DNA of 64,000 nucleotides, taken from assembly GCF_017357385.1 (NCBI RefSeq), contig NZ_CP071632.1:4152001-4216000 (forward strand), in the 5' to 3' direction. Positions 56,113 through 64,000 of this stretch are shown piece after piece. How positions within the stretch are numbered: position 1 is the stretch's first letter; every line of letters begins with the position of its first letter. The stretch comes from Rhizobium sp. NZLR1. GTDB taxonomy: Bacteria; Pseudomonadota; Alphaproteobacteria; Rhizobiales; Rhizobiaceae. Under the pieces are notes generated by a model that saw nothing but the letters and a program-made list of their open reading frames with translations, was not told the DNA's origin and did not search any database. A program made the translations under genes and the position numbers.

Positions 56113-56379
56113 ATGAAACAGATTATCCTTGCCTGCACACTCGCCGCTGCATCGATTTTTTCCGCCATGCCGTCCCAGGCGGCCAGCGTCACCATCACCA
56201 CGGATGACGCACGGCCCTACTATCGCCATGCCGAACGGCCCTACTATCGCCATGCGGAACGGCCATATTATCGGGAGCACGTGAGGCCGCGCCACGTGTC
56301 CCGCGATTGCTTCACCAAGACGGAAAAAATTCGCCGTCACGGCCATACGGTCATCGAGGAAACCCGGGTCTGCCGATAG
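56113..56379 (+). CDS. Small secreted Arg/Tyr/His-rich repeat protein
   Basis: An 88-residue protein with a signal peptide (IILACTLAAASIFSAMPSQA), then three tandem copies of an 8-residue unit RPYYRHAE (residues about 34-57). A C-terminal Cys-containing tail CFTKTEKIRRHGHTVIEETRVC follows, with two cysteines that could pair. Similar short periplasmic proteins are common in rhizobia; function unknown. The DNA repeat (24-base unit) is exact enough to expand or contract by slippage. Confidence 0.7.
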   Translation: MKQIILACTLAAASIFSAMPSQAASVTITTDDARPYYRHAERPYYRHAERPYYREHVRPRHVSRDCFTKTEKIRRHGHTVIEETRVCR

Positions 56380-56523
56380 GCGATCCAAGCACGAAGCCCG
56401 GCTGATCAGCCCAGCCCCTAACGGAAATGTGGAATACTTTCTGTAGCAAATATCTGTCGCGAAACTCCAACTTTTGCGAGTGAGTTTCGCGACAAGCCAT
56501 CCTCGTGGAAGGGCAACACCGGC

Positions 56524-56976
56524 CTACAGTGGCTTTCGGAAGAACACGACGCGCTGTGTCTCCTCAAATCCTAAAGCGGTATGGAGCGCATGGCTGGCTG
56601 AATTCTCAAGCGGCGCGTCAGAGCCAAACTCAACACACCCAAGCGGCTTCCCCCAATCGGCAACAGCATTGCACAGCAATCGTGCGATACCTTTTCGCCT
56701 GTCAACGGGCCGGACATAAATCCCTTCGAGGAATAGAACGGGCGAGCTGCTGCATCCATTCACATAATCATGTCGCAAGGTGGCTTCAGCAAACCCGACA
56801 GCTTCATTCGCAGCATTTCGAGCGATGAACGCGACGGCTTCTCCACTTTCTGAAAGAAACGCCCGGTCCAACTCAGCTCGATGATCGTCAAGCGAGTGAT
56901 GCGGCCATAGTGCAACGCGAAGCTGCGCCCATGGCTCAACATCTTTTATAGTCCCAATCTCGATAGTCGATTCCAT
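56524..56976 (-). CDS. Aminoglycoside 6'-N-acetyltransferase-like GNAT (AAC(6') type)
   Basis: A 150-residue GNAT protein. LRVALWPHHSLDDHRAEL, GFAEATLRHDYVNGCSSSPV, LFLEGIYVRPVDRRKGIARL, GCVEFGSDA and ALGFEETQRVVFFRKPL are the signature segments of the AAC(6')-I acetyltransferases of Gram-negative bacteria. Those enzymes acetylate the 6'-amine of aminoglycosides using acetyl-CoA. In a soil bacterium it is probably a chromosomal, possibly weakly expressed gene. No integron or transposon surrounds it. Confidence 0.85.
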   Translation of the reverse strand: MESTIEIGTIKDVEPWAQLRVALWPHHSLDDHRAELDRAFLSESGEAVAFIARNAANEAVGFAEATLRHDYVNGCSSSPVLFLEGIYVRPVDRRKGIARLLCNAVADWGKPLGCVEFGSDAPLENSASHALHTALGFEETQRVVFFRKPL

Positions 56977-57236
56977 ATTGCGGCTGCCTTCTTGTCGCAA
57001 AAATCCCAATTAACGCGACAGTTTGGGACAGGTGTGTGCGCAGAATGCTTCACGAAGATATTTCCAGCAAGATGAACCGCCCCAAACACCCATGCCACAG
57101 GGATTCGGCACCAGTATCTACTTGGATTCCACATTTCGGTTAGGGGCTGCGCTGATTAGCCGGGCTTTTTATTTGATCTCTTGATGCGGAACTTCGCCAT
57201 ATCAGCCGCGTTATTCGCCAAAAGGGAGTGAGTGTC

Positions 57237-57389
57237 ATGCGTATCAAGATGAGTCTTTTGGCAATCGCCTATGTCGCCGTCAGCGCCGTGTTGCTTGCCA
57301 TCGCCTATCACCCGCACGGGTCGGTTGCCCTGCAGAAGACCGATCGTATGGCCGGTTCGTCCTTCCTCGTCGAGCGCTTCGCCGGTTGA
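57237..57389 (+). CDS. Small membrane peptide
   Basis: A 50-residue protein (MRIKMSLLAIAYVAVSAVLL at the start) with one hydrophobic helix that could be a signal or anchor, then HPHGSVALQKTDRMAGSSFL. AGGGAG lies before the ATG. No family recognised. It converges with the BON-domain gene; an inverted repeat GAGCGCT / AGCGCTC (57396-57402 and 57422-57428) lies between them. Confidence 0.5.
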   Translation: MRIKMSLLAIAYVAVSAVLLAIAYHPHGSVALQKTDRMAGSSFLVERFAG

Positions 57390-57432
57390 TCGGCTGAGCG
57401 CTCATTGAGAGAGGACGGGAAAGCGCTCCCCG

Positions 57433-57723
57433 TCAATGCCAATCATTGATCGGAGGCCCGCCGAGCAGGATCCGGTTCTGCACCGAATGCACGCCTTCGA
57501 CGGCCTTGGCGACCGCGGTCGCCCGTTCGATCTTGCCGACCGTGCCGACGGTGCCGGTCAGCACGATCTGGTCGTTCTCCATCGTCACTTCGACATCAGC
57601 CGCATCGATGCCGCCGGCAATCGCCAGCGCATTGGCGACGGCCGCTTCGACCGATGCGCGATTGGAAATTTCCGCTTCCATCTCGGGCTCGAGACCGTGA
57701 AATGTCTGCTCCTTGAAAACCAT
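57433..57723 (-). CDS. BON-domain protein
   Basis: A 96-residue protein with one BON domain (residues about 24-88): VEAAVANALAIAGGIDAADV, EVTMENDQIVLTGTVGTVGK, ATAVAKAVEGVHSVQNRI. BON domains bind phospholipid or act in envelope stress proteins; this one has no signal peptide. A near-perfect AAGGAGGAA lies 7 bases before the ATG, predicting strong translation. Confidence 0.85.
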   Translation of the reverse strand: MVFKEQTFHGLEPEMEAEISNRASVEAAVANALAIAGGIDAADVEVTMENDQIVLTGTVGTVGKIERATAVAKAVEGVHSVQNRILLGGPPINDWH

Positions 57724-57813
57724 GATCCGTTCCTCCTTAAAGCCAGGGCGTCGGATCCCGGGCGTCAAACCTGCGGAGGAAACGCCCGTCGGCCGGATTT
57801 GGTTGCAGCGCCG

Positions 57814-58464
57814 CTACCAGTTGAGGCGATAGCGCAGATTGACGCTGCCGGCCTCGCTCGCCGAAAACGGATTGTTGACCGAGGCATCGAGATTGAGGTT
57901 CGGCAGGATCGCCTGGTTGACGGCAACCGTGCTCGAAAAGTCGCCGCTGGCATTGCTGACGCCTGCGCCCGCCGAAAGCGACGTTCCCGTCCAGGGATGG
58001 ATCAGCTTCAGCGCCTGCGACGCCGTCACCGAGGCTTGTTTGATATCGACCGCGTCATATTGGACGCTGATGGATCGGCTCGATTGCATGTCGAGCGTGT
58101 CCGACAGGATCCAGCTGCGTGAGCGGCTGAGCGTCAGCGCGCCGCTGCCGCGCAGCGTATCGACACTGATGCTTGCGCCCCGCTGTGATTGGCCTGCCGG
58201 CGTGACGCTGGTCCTGTCGATCCGGCCCCAGAGCATCGCCTGTCCGGAATCGGGCAGCGGCGCCCCGCCTTTGGTCGACGCCAGGCCAATATCGGCACCG
58301 GCGCTGGTTTCCCATTCCGCCGGCAGACGAAAACCCATCGTCGCCTTGTAGGACCGGTCGGAGAGTTTGGCTGGCGACCAGATCAGCAGATCATCCGCCC
58401 TCGCCGCGGTGGCGAGCGAGGTTACGATGGCAAAAACAATGCACGCTATTTTGAATGTCGTCAT
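57814..58464 (-). CDS. Hypothetical outer-membrane-like secreted protein
   Basis: A 216-residue protein with a signal peptide (KIACIVFAIVTSLATAARA). The body alternates hydrophobic and polar residues and ends in an aromatic strand (GSVNLRYRLNW), the pattern of outer-membrane beta-strands with a terminal aromatic residue. No family recognised. The start MTTFKIA was chosen to give a proper signal peptide. Confidence 0.6.
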   Translation of the reverse strand: MTTFKIACIVFAIVTSLATAARADDLLIWSPAKLSDRSYKATMGFRLPAEWETSAGADIGLASTKGGAPLPDSGQAMLWGRIDRTSVTPAGQSQRGASISVDTLRGSGALTLSRSRSWILSDTLDMQSSRSISVQYDAVDIKQASVTASQALKLIHPWTGTSLSAGAGVSNASGDFSSTVAVNQAILPNLNLDASVNNPFSASEAGSVNLRYRLNW

Positions 58465-58848
58465 GAAGTCTGAACGTTTCACCTGACACGGCGCCGCAGC
58501 GCCGAAACCGACGCAGCAACGCGTATGAATGCGCTCGCAGCGAACGCGATGAAGGATTGCGGCCAAGCCGCCTATCCCGGTTTCATCCTCGATTTTAATG
58601 TTTGACCGGAAAGGCCAGCGGCACCTCAGTGCCTGTGCTTCTTGGGACGCCTCGGCGCCCCGAATTGACCATGCGGCCGTGAACGGCGCGACGGAATTTC
58701 GATTCCGCCAGCAACGCTACAAGGATCACACCCAGCCGCCGCTCTGTAAACCCCTTAGGGGATGAAATCTGCTGCACCGCACACTTGCCGCCCCCTCCAA
58801 AGCCTAGTAGAGCCTCAGCCTACGAGAGAAACTTTCGCGAAATTGCAT
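58465..58848. other. Intergenic region upstream of dxr, no gene seen
   Basis: About 380 bases between the divergent beta-strand protein gene and dxr. Short frames on both strands lack family features. It presumably holds both promoters. Confidence 0.45.
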
Positions 58849-60039
58849 ATGATGACCGGCAAAACCGCGCCGCGGCGCCTCAGCATCTTCGGTTCGACCG
58901 GCTCGATCGGCCAAAACACCCTCAACGTCGTCGATCACCTGGGCGGGCGGGAGAATTTCGAAATCTCCGTACTAACAGGCAACGGCAATGTCGAATTGCT
59001 GGCCCGGCAGGCGAAATCATCCGGCGCGCTGATGGCGGTGACGGCAAACGACCGGCATTACGAATCACTGAAGAGCGCACTTTCGGGCAGCGGCATTGCC
59101 GTCGCCGCCGGAAAATCCGGCCTGATGGAAGCCGCAGACCGTGAAGCCGACTGGGTGATGGCGGCCATCGTCGGCACGGCGGGGCTGGCACCGACCCTTG
59201 CCGCCGCACGCCGCGGCGCCGATATCGCCCTTGCCAACAAGGAATGCCTGGTCTCGGCCGGCGATCTCTTCCTGGCAACGATCCGGGAAGGCGGCGGCAG
59301 GCTGCTTCCCGTCGACAGCGAGCACAATGCGATTTTCCAGGTGCTGGAAGAAAACCAGCGCCACGCCGTCGAGCGCGTCATTCTGACGGCCTCCGGCGGC
59401 CCCTTCCGCACCGCCTCGCGCCAGGAGATGGCCGGCGTGACGGTGGAAACCGCACGCGCCCACCCGAACTGGTCGATGGGATTGAAGATCTCGATCGACA
59501 GCGCCTCGATGTTCAACAAGGCGCTGGAGATGATCGAAGCCCGGCATCTCTTCAGCCTGAAGCCCGAACAGATCGAAGTCATCTTCCATCCGCAATCGAT
59601 CATCCATTCGATGGTCGGTTATACCGACGGATCGGTGCTGGCCCAGCTCGGCGCCCCCGATATGCGCACGGCCATCGGTTATGCCTTGGCCTTTCCGCGC
59701 CGGCCGAACCTGCCGATCGAGCGGCTGGATTTCGCCAAGCTCGCCAGGCTGGATTTCGAGGCGCCGGATGAGCTGCGGTTTCCGGCATTGCGGCTGGCGC
59801 GCCTGGCGATGACGCGCGGCGGCGTTCAGGGCGCGGTGCTGAACGGCGCCAAGGAAGTGGCGCTCGAAGCCTTCATCGAAGGGCGGCTGTCCTTCCTTGC
59901 CATGGCCGAGATCACCGAGAGGGTGATGGACGACCTGGCCGGCCTGCTGCCGGCAGCCGATATGGACGATGTCTTCGCCGCCGACAGGCAGGCGCGGCAG
60001 CGGGCGTCGGAGCTGATGACCCTCGCGGTCGCCGGCTAA
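58849..60039 (+). CDS. dxr: 1-deoxy-D-xylulose 5-phosphate reductoisomerase
   Basis: A 396-residue protein with the NADPH motif IFGSTGSIGQNTLNVV near the N-terminus, ANKECLVSAGD, the metal/substrate segments PVDSEHNAIFQ and ASGGPFR, and NWSMGLKISIDSASMFNKAL with EARHLF. It makes 2-C-methyl-D-erythritol 4-phosphate in the MEP isoprenoid pathway. Two adjacent ATGs (58849, 58852) leave the start uncertain by one residue. The TAA opens into an intergenic repeat. Confidence 0.95.
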   Translation: MMTGKTAPRRLSIFGSTGSIGQNTLNVVDHLGGRENFEISVLTGNGNVELLARQAKSSGALMAVTANDRHYESLKSALSGSGIAVAAGKSGLMEAADREADWVMAAIVGTAGLAPTLAAARRGADIALANKECLVSAGDLFLATIREGGGRLLPVDSEHNAIFQVLEENQRHAVERVILTASGGPFRTASRQEMAGVTVETARAHPNWSMGLKISIDSASMFNKALEMIEARHLFSLKPEQIEVIFHPQSIIHSMVGYTDGSVLAQLGAPDMRTAIGYALAFPRRPNLPIERLDFAKLARLDFEAPDELRFPALRLARLAMTRGGVQGAVLNGAKEVALEAFIEGRLSFLAMAEITERVMDDLAGLLPAADMDDVFAADRQARQRASELMTLAVAG

Positions 60040-60166
60040 AGCGCGTCGCGATCTTTCAGATTCGCTCCTTGCGCTTTAGCTCTTTGTTTTTACGCATGTC
60101 GTTGCCGCAAAAGCGCTTCGCGCTTTGCCTGGGAAAACCGCAGCACACTTTTCGGCATCATGCTCT
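60038..60166. repeat. RIME-like rhizobial intergenic repeat, copy 5
   Basis: Begins AAAGCGCGTCGCGATCTTTC on the dxr stop and contains TTTGTTTTTACGCATGTCGT and the same AAGCGCTTCGCGCTTTGCCT palindrome as copy 1. It ends with the CACACTTTTCGGCATCATGC variant seen after accA. It separates dxr from the convergent ABC gene. Confidence 0.8.
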
Positions 60167-60167
60167 G

Positions 60168-61241
60168 TTACCGCAGCCGGTTGCCACCCTCATCGAACAA
60201 TCGGCAATCCGACCGCTCGAACAGCAGGCTGACCTGCTCGCCCGCCGCAATGCTGATCGGCGAGCGATGCTCGACGGTGAGCGACTGACCATCGGCAAGC
60301 TGGCAATAGAGATATTGCGTTCCGCCGAGATACTCCGAAAAATCCACCTTGGCCGTCAGACTGCCCGCCAGGTCCGACGCCACCGTCAGATGTTCCGGCC
60401 GCAGGCCGAGCGTCACCGCCGCACCCACCGGCCTGTCTGCCGACGGCAGGCCGCTTTCGATCTGCTTGCCGGCGACTTCGACCAGGCTTCCCTCGCCCCA
60501 GCGGGCATTCAAGAGGTTCATCCGGGGCGAGCCGATGAAGCCCGCCACGAAAGTATTGGCGGGGTTCTCGTAGATTTCCCGTGGCGTTCCGGCCTGTTCG
60601 ACGCGGCCGTCGCGCAGCACGACGATCTTGTCGGCGAGCGTCATCGCCTCGGTCTGGTCGTGCGTGACATAGATCATCGTATTGCCGAGCTCGCGGTGCA
60701 GGCGGGCAATCTCGATGCGCATCGAAACCCTGAGTTCCGCATCGAGATTGGACAGCGGCTCGTCGAACAGGAAGACATCGGGCTTGCGCACGATCGCCCG
60801 GCCGATCGCCACACGCTGACGCTGGCCGCCGGAAAGCTGCCCGGGCCGCCGGTCGAGAAGATGGTCGATCTTCAGGATGGCCGAGGCTGCCTTGACGCGC
60901 GTCTCGATCTCGGCCGCATTGGTACGCGCCATCTTCAGCCCGAAAGCCAGATTGTCGCGCACGCTCATATGCGGGTAGAGCGCATAGGACTGGAAGACCA
61001 TGGCGATACCGCGCTCGGACGGATCGAGATCGGTGACGTTGCGTCCCTTGATCTCGACCTCGCCGTCGGTGACATCTTCCAGGCCGGCGATCATCCGAAG
61101 CAGCGTCGATTTTCCGCAGCCCGACGGGCCGACGAAGACGACGAATTCACCTTCTTCGATCGTCAGGTCGATCCCATGGACCACCGGCAGATTGCCATAG
61201 CTTTTTCGCACGTCCTGGAGCACGACGCTCTTGTTTGCCAT
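60168..61241 (-). CDS. Sugar ABC transporter ATP-binding protein (UgpC/MsmK type)
   Basis: A 357-residue ATPase with Walker A VGPSGCGKSTLLRM (residues about 33-46), signature QLSGGQRQRVAIGRA, Walker B FLFDEPLSNLDAELR, H-loop YVTHDQTEAMTLADKI and a C-terminal TOBE/OB regulatory domain (LGLRPEHLTV). It energises import of a carbohydrate. It follows the GH127 gene by about 20 bases on the same strand; an alternative start ATG at 61253 adds four residues. Confidence 0.93.
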   Translation of the reverse strand: MANKSVVLQDVRKSYGNLPVVHGIDLTIEEGEFVVFVGPSGCGKSTLLRMIAGLEDVTDGEVEIKGRNVTDLDPSERGIAMVFQSYALYPHMSVRDNLAFGLKMARTNAAEIETRVKAASAILKIDHLLDRRPGQLSGGQRQRVAIGRAIVRKPDVFLFDEPLSNLDAELRVSMRIEIARLHRELGNTMIYVTHDQTEAMTLADKIVVLRDGRVEQAGTPREIYENPANTFVAGFIGSPRMNLLNARWGEGSLVEVAGKQIESGLPSADRPVGAAVTLGLRPEHLTVASDLAGSLTAKVDFSEYLGGTQYLYCQLADGQSLTVEHRSPISIAAGEQVSLLFERSDCRLFDEGGNRLR

Positions 61242-61264
61242 ACCGTTCGTCATCCCCAAACGAC

Positions 61265-63187
61265 CTACTTGTCCGACTGGACCCAGACGAGCATCTCTCC
61301 CGGCCCGCGGTTGTCCCAGAGATGATAGGGCACGAAACGCGCGGTGGCGACCTGCCTTTCCGCCGGCGCCTGGCGATAGAGCGGTGTTCCCCAGTTCCGC
61401 GTCTCCTCGCGCTCGACCTTGAGATCAAGGGCGACGGCATCGTTGAGATCCCTAAGCACGACGGTTTCGGCGGCCGGGAGCTCGCGGGGCAGGATGATGG
61501 CGTTGAGGTCTTCGCCATTGTCGGTCGTTTCGACGCAATAGACCAGCGGGCCGCGCATCAAGGCGACGCGGCCGGCATCCTGGCGCACCTTCGGATTGGC
61601 ATATTGCGGGCGAAGTGCCAGCGGCAGATAGAGATCGATACGATCGCCGTCGGCCCATTGGCGGTCGATCCTGGCATATCCGTCGCGGATATTGGCGTCG
61701 AGATCGAGCACTGCTCCATTGACGCTGAGAGTGGCACCCTCCGCCCAGTCCGGAATGCGCAGCGACAGCGCGAACCTTGCCGGCGTCTTGAGTCTTGTGG
61801 TAAAGGCCACCGCGCCGTCCCAGGGATAGTTGGTGGTCTGCTCAAGTTGCCCTTCAGCGCCGTTGGCAAGCTTCAGCCGTGCGGTGCTTTCGCCGTAGAG
61901 ATGCACGGCAATTTCATCGTCGGCGACGGCATACATATACGAGCCGATCGAGGTCACCAGCCTGGCAATATTCGGCGGGCAGCACGGGCAATGGTGCCAT
62001 TTCCAGCGATGGTGTTTGCCGGCACTTTCGAGCGGATTGTCATAGAAGAAGGTCTTGCCGTCGGTCGAAAGCCCCGGCAGCGCGCCGTTGTAAAGTGCCT
62101 GTTCCATGATATCGGCATAACGACGATCCGGGCCGCGCCCGAGCATGCGGCTTGCCCAGAACACCAGGCCAACCGAGGCGCAGGTTTCGGCGTAAGCCGT
62201 GGCGTTGGGCAGGTCATAATAATCGGTGAAGCCTTCATTGGAGGCGGCCGGGCCGATGCCGCCGGTGATGTACATCTGCTTGGTGGTCAGATCGTCCCAC
62301 AGTGTTTCCAGCGCCGCCGTCAGGCTGTCGTCCTTATATTCGGTGGCGATATCGGCCATGCCGGAATAGAGGTACATGGCGCGCACGGCGTGGCCGACGA
62401 CCTTGGTCTGCTCGCGCACCGGCTGGTGCGCCTGCGCATATTCATAGGTTTTCTGATGATAGTCGGACAGGCTGCGGCCGTCGCGGCTGGCTTCCGCCGT
62501 GAAGAAATGCGGCTCGGTGCCGCGCTCGTCGATGAAGAATTTCGACAGTTCGAGATATTTCTTTTCGCCGGTGACGCGGGCAAGCTTGACCAGCGCAAGC
62601 TCGACCTCTTCGTGGCCGCAATAGCCGGGGAACTGGCCTTCACCATGGCCGAATATCGTGATCATGTAATCGGCAAAGCGGCACATGATATCGAGCAGCT
62701 TGCGTTTGCCGGTTGCCTGATAATAGGCGACCGCGGCTTCCATCAGATGGCCGGCGCAATAAAGCTCGTGATGGTCGCGCAGATTGGTCCAGCGGCGGGC
62801 GGGCTCGACACGCTGGAACCAGGCGTTCAGATAACCGTCCTTGTCCTGCAGCCTTTCATACATGTCGATGATTTCGTCGGCCCGCGCTTCCAGCTTCGGG
62901 TTCGGGCGGCGATAGAGCGAATAGGCGATGGTCTCGATCGACTTGCCGAGGTCGGAATCCCAGAACATCTGCGTCGTCCCGCCCCAGGGCTGGATGGGGA
63001 TGACGACGCCGGGGCTCGGCTGGGAGACATCGATCGCCGTCAGCATGCCGGCCTCGACGCAGCGGTCGAGCAGGGTCTCGGCAGTGGAATTGCAGACGGC
63101 GTCCTGCCATTTGCCCCAGAAGCCGCCGAGCTCCACATCGGGAACGGCGACGGGACGAAACTGGCGGTCGTTGCTTGATTTGGTCAT
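61265..63187 (-). CDS. Glycoside hydrolase family 127 protein (beta-L-arabinofuranosidase-like)
   Basis: A 640-residue protein. LRDHHELYCAGHLMEAAVAY and YCGHEEVELALVKLARVTGE lie in the (alpha/alpha)6 barrel. HHCPCCPPNIARL around residues 398-410 holds the Zn-binding and catalytic cysteine cluster of GH127, and beta-sandwich domains follow. GH127 enzymes remove beta-L-arabinofuranose from plant glycans such as hydroxyproline-linked arabino-oligosaccharides. It lies between a sugar ABC permease and ATPase gene, so it probably processes the imported substrate in the cytoplasm; no signal peptide is present. Confidence 0.9.
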   Translation of the reverse strand: MTKSSNDRQFRPVAVPDVELGGFWGKWQDAVCNSTAETLLDRCVEAGMLTAIDVSQPSPGVVIPIQPWGGTTQMFWDSDLGKSIETIAYSLYRRPNPKLEARADEIIDMYERLQDKDGYLNAWFQRVEPARRWTNLRDHHELYCAGHLMEAAVAYYQATGKRKLLDIMCRFADYMITIFGHGEGQFPGYCGHEEVELALVKLARVTGEKKYLELSKFFIDERGTEPHFFTAEASRDGRSLSDYHQKTYEYAQAHQPVREQTKVVGHAVRAMYLYSGMADIATEYKDDSLTAALETLWDDLTTKQMYITGGIGPAASNEGFTDYYDLPNATAYAETCASVGLVFWASRMLGRGPDRRYADIMEQALYNGALPGLSTDGKTFFYDNPLESAGKHHRWKWHHCPCCPPNIARLVTSIGSYMYAVADDEIAVHLYGESTARLKLANGAEGQLEQTTNYPWDGAVAFTTRLKTPARFALSLRIPDWAEGATLSVNGAVLDLDANIRDGYARIDRQWADGDRIDLYLPLALRPQYANPKVRQDAGRVALMRGPLVYCVETTDNGEDLNAIILPRELPAAETVVLRDLNDAVALDLKVEREETRNWGTPLYRQAPAERQVATARFVPYHLWDNRGPGEMLVWVQSDK

Positions 63188-63206
63188 GAGCTCGATTTTC
63201 CCTCAG

Positions 63207-64000
63207 TTATTTCACCGCGCCGGCCATCAGCCCGCGCATGTAGTAGCGTTGCAGGAGCAGGAAGACGATCAGGCAAGGGATCGTCATGACGACGACACCG
63301 GCCTGGACCGCTCCCCAGTTGATGGCGCCGAGCCGTCCGGCGCGAACCGCCGTCATCAGCACCGGCAGGGTGTATTTCTCATTGCTGGAGAGCAGCACCA
63401 GGGCTGCCAGAAACTCGTTCCAGGCATTGAGGAAGGCAAAGATCGCCACCGTCGCCACACCTGGAAGCACCAGCGGCAGCAGAACGCGGATCAAGAGCCG
63501 GAGGTCACGCGCGCCATCGATGCGTGCTGCCTCCTCGATCTCCTTCGGCACCGCATCGAAGGCGTTGCGCATCATGAAAACCGAGAAGGGCAGCTGCAGC
63601 GTCACATAGACCAGCGTCAGCCCGAGCAGCGAATTGTTGAGGCCGAGTTTTGCCAGGATGATGAAGAGCGGTGTCAGGATCGACTGGAACGGGATCATCA
63701 AAGTGGTGATGATCAGCACGAAGAGCGCATTCTTCAGCGGGAACCGATAGCGCGAGAAGCCATAGCCGGCGAGCAGGCTGACGCCGACGGTGAGCACCAC
63801 GGTGGCGACCGAGACGAACAGCGAGTTGATCATATGCTGCCAGATGCCGGCGCCGAACGTATCGAGCAGCGCGTAGGAATCGATGCTGACACCGGATGTC
63901 GGCCACGGCGGCAAGGGCGGCAGGCTGGCCTCCGTGCCATGCCGGAAGGAGGACAACAGCGTGATCACGAAGGGGGCGAGAAAGAAGATCGAGATGGCGA
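63207..64000 (-). CDS. Carbohydrate ABC transporter permease, MalG type (partial, runs off right edge)
   Basis: At least 264 residues; the frame stays open to the window edge (IFFLAPFVITLLSSFRHG), so the N-terminus is missing. About five transmembrane helices are visible, and the EAA loop EEAARIDGARDLRLLIRVLLPLV that contacts the ATPase lies near the middle. It is the inner-membrane permease of the sugar importer and precedes the GH127 gene by 19 bases. Confidence 0.92.
   Translation of the reverse strand, partial: AISIFFLAPFVITLLSSFRHGTEASLPPLPPWPTSGVSIDSYALLDTFGAGIWQHMINSLFVSVATVVLTVGVSLLAGYGFSRYRFPLKNALFVLIITTLMIPFQSILTPLFIILAKLGLNNSLLGLTLVYVTLQLPFSVFMMRNAFDAVPKEIEEAARIDGARDLRLLIRVLLPLVLPGVATVAIFAFLNAWNEFLAALVLLSSNEKYTLPVLMTAVRAGRLGAINWGAVQAGVVVMTIPCLIVFLLLQRYYMRGLMAGAVK

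Noticed and set aside
56185..56290. CRISPR-like array from repeated 24-base units
   Set aside because: The units are in-frame codon repeats of a small secreted protein with no spacers; no cas genes are present. No CRISPR array was seen in the window.
61235..63178. Plus-strand frame of 647 codons opposite the GH127 gene
   Set aside because: Mirrors the GH127 gene almost end to end and has no recognisable motif; the minus-strand protein has a clear catalytic cysteine cluster.

Overview
The window reads as a chromosome segment of a rhizobial alphaproteobacterium, most likely Rhizobium of the etli/leguminosarum group. The evidence is high-GC core genes in a rhizobial arrangement (hisC-tyrC, cobS-cobT, aroK-aroB, xerD-accA, rpmB, dxr), small families of RIME-like intergenic repeats, and a tRNA-Arg(CCT) gene that carries a group I intron of the kind known from Agrobacterium. 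Species assignment is inference.

Layout. 1-29.4 kb is mostly core: ChaC-like cyclotransferase, DUF2125, hisC-tyrC-GNAT, a methyltransferase, gloB, a DMT exporter, rpmB, a queuosine-precursor transporter, aerobic cobaltochelatase cobS-cobT, J-domain and BolA proteins, aroK-aroB-CNNM, xerD, accA, an L,D-transpeptidase, a TusA-like protein, a bufferin-type RiPP operon (bufA-bufB-bufC-DoxX), a CobW/ZNG-type metallochaperone, a D,D-carboxypeptidase and an M20 amidohydrolase.

29.4-54.5 kb is accessory. It opens with a truncated tRNA copy and the intron-bearing tRNA-Arg(CCT). It continues with an IS481-type element whose transposase has a nonsense codon, a stand-alone LigD-type DNA ligase, several small orphan or decayed ORFs, an SpvB/Tc-toxin-like gene cut off by an IS3-family element, and a five-gene minus-strand operon. 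In transcription order that operon encodes a DUF4261 protein, an Imm11-like (DUF1629) protein, a 2553-residue repeat protein with an N-terminal AHH-type nuclease domain, a type I secretion ABC transporter and an HlyD adaptor. I read it as a self-contained polymorphic toxin/immunity/secretion system with the toxin domain at the N-terminus. It is the strongest candidate for something new here.

54.5-64 kb returns to chromosomal content: an XRE regulator, DUF3768 and DUF2937 proteins, an AAC(6')-like acetyltransferase, a BON-domain protein, dxr, and a sugar-ABC/GH127 (beta-L-arabinofuranosidase-type) catabolic operon that runs off the right edge. Six copies or variants of an intergenic repeat family lie downstream of genes, several beginning at the upstream gene's stop codon.

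All functional names come from reading motifs by eye. No database search was run.
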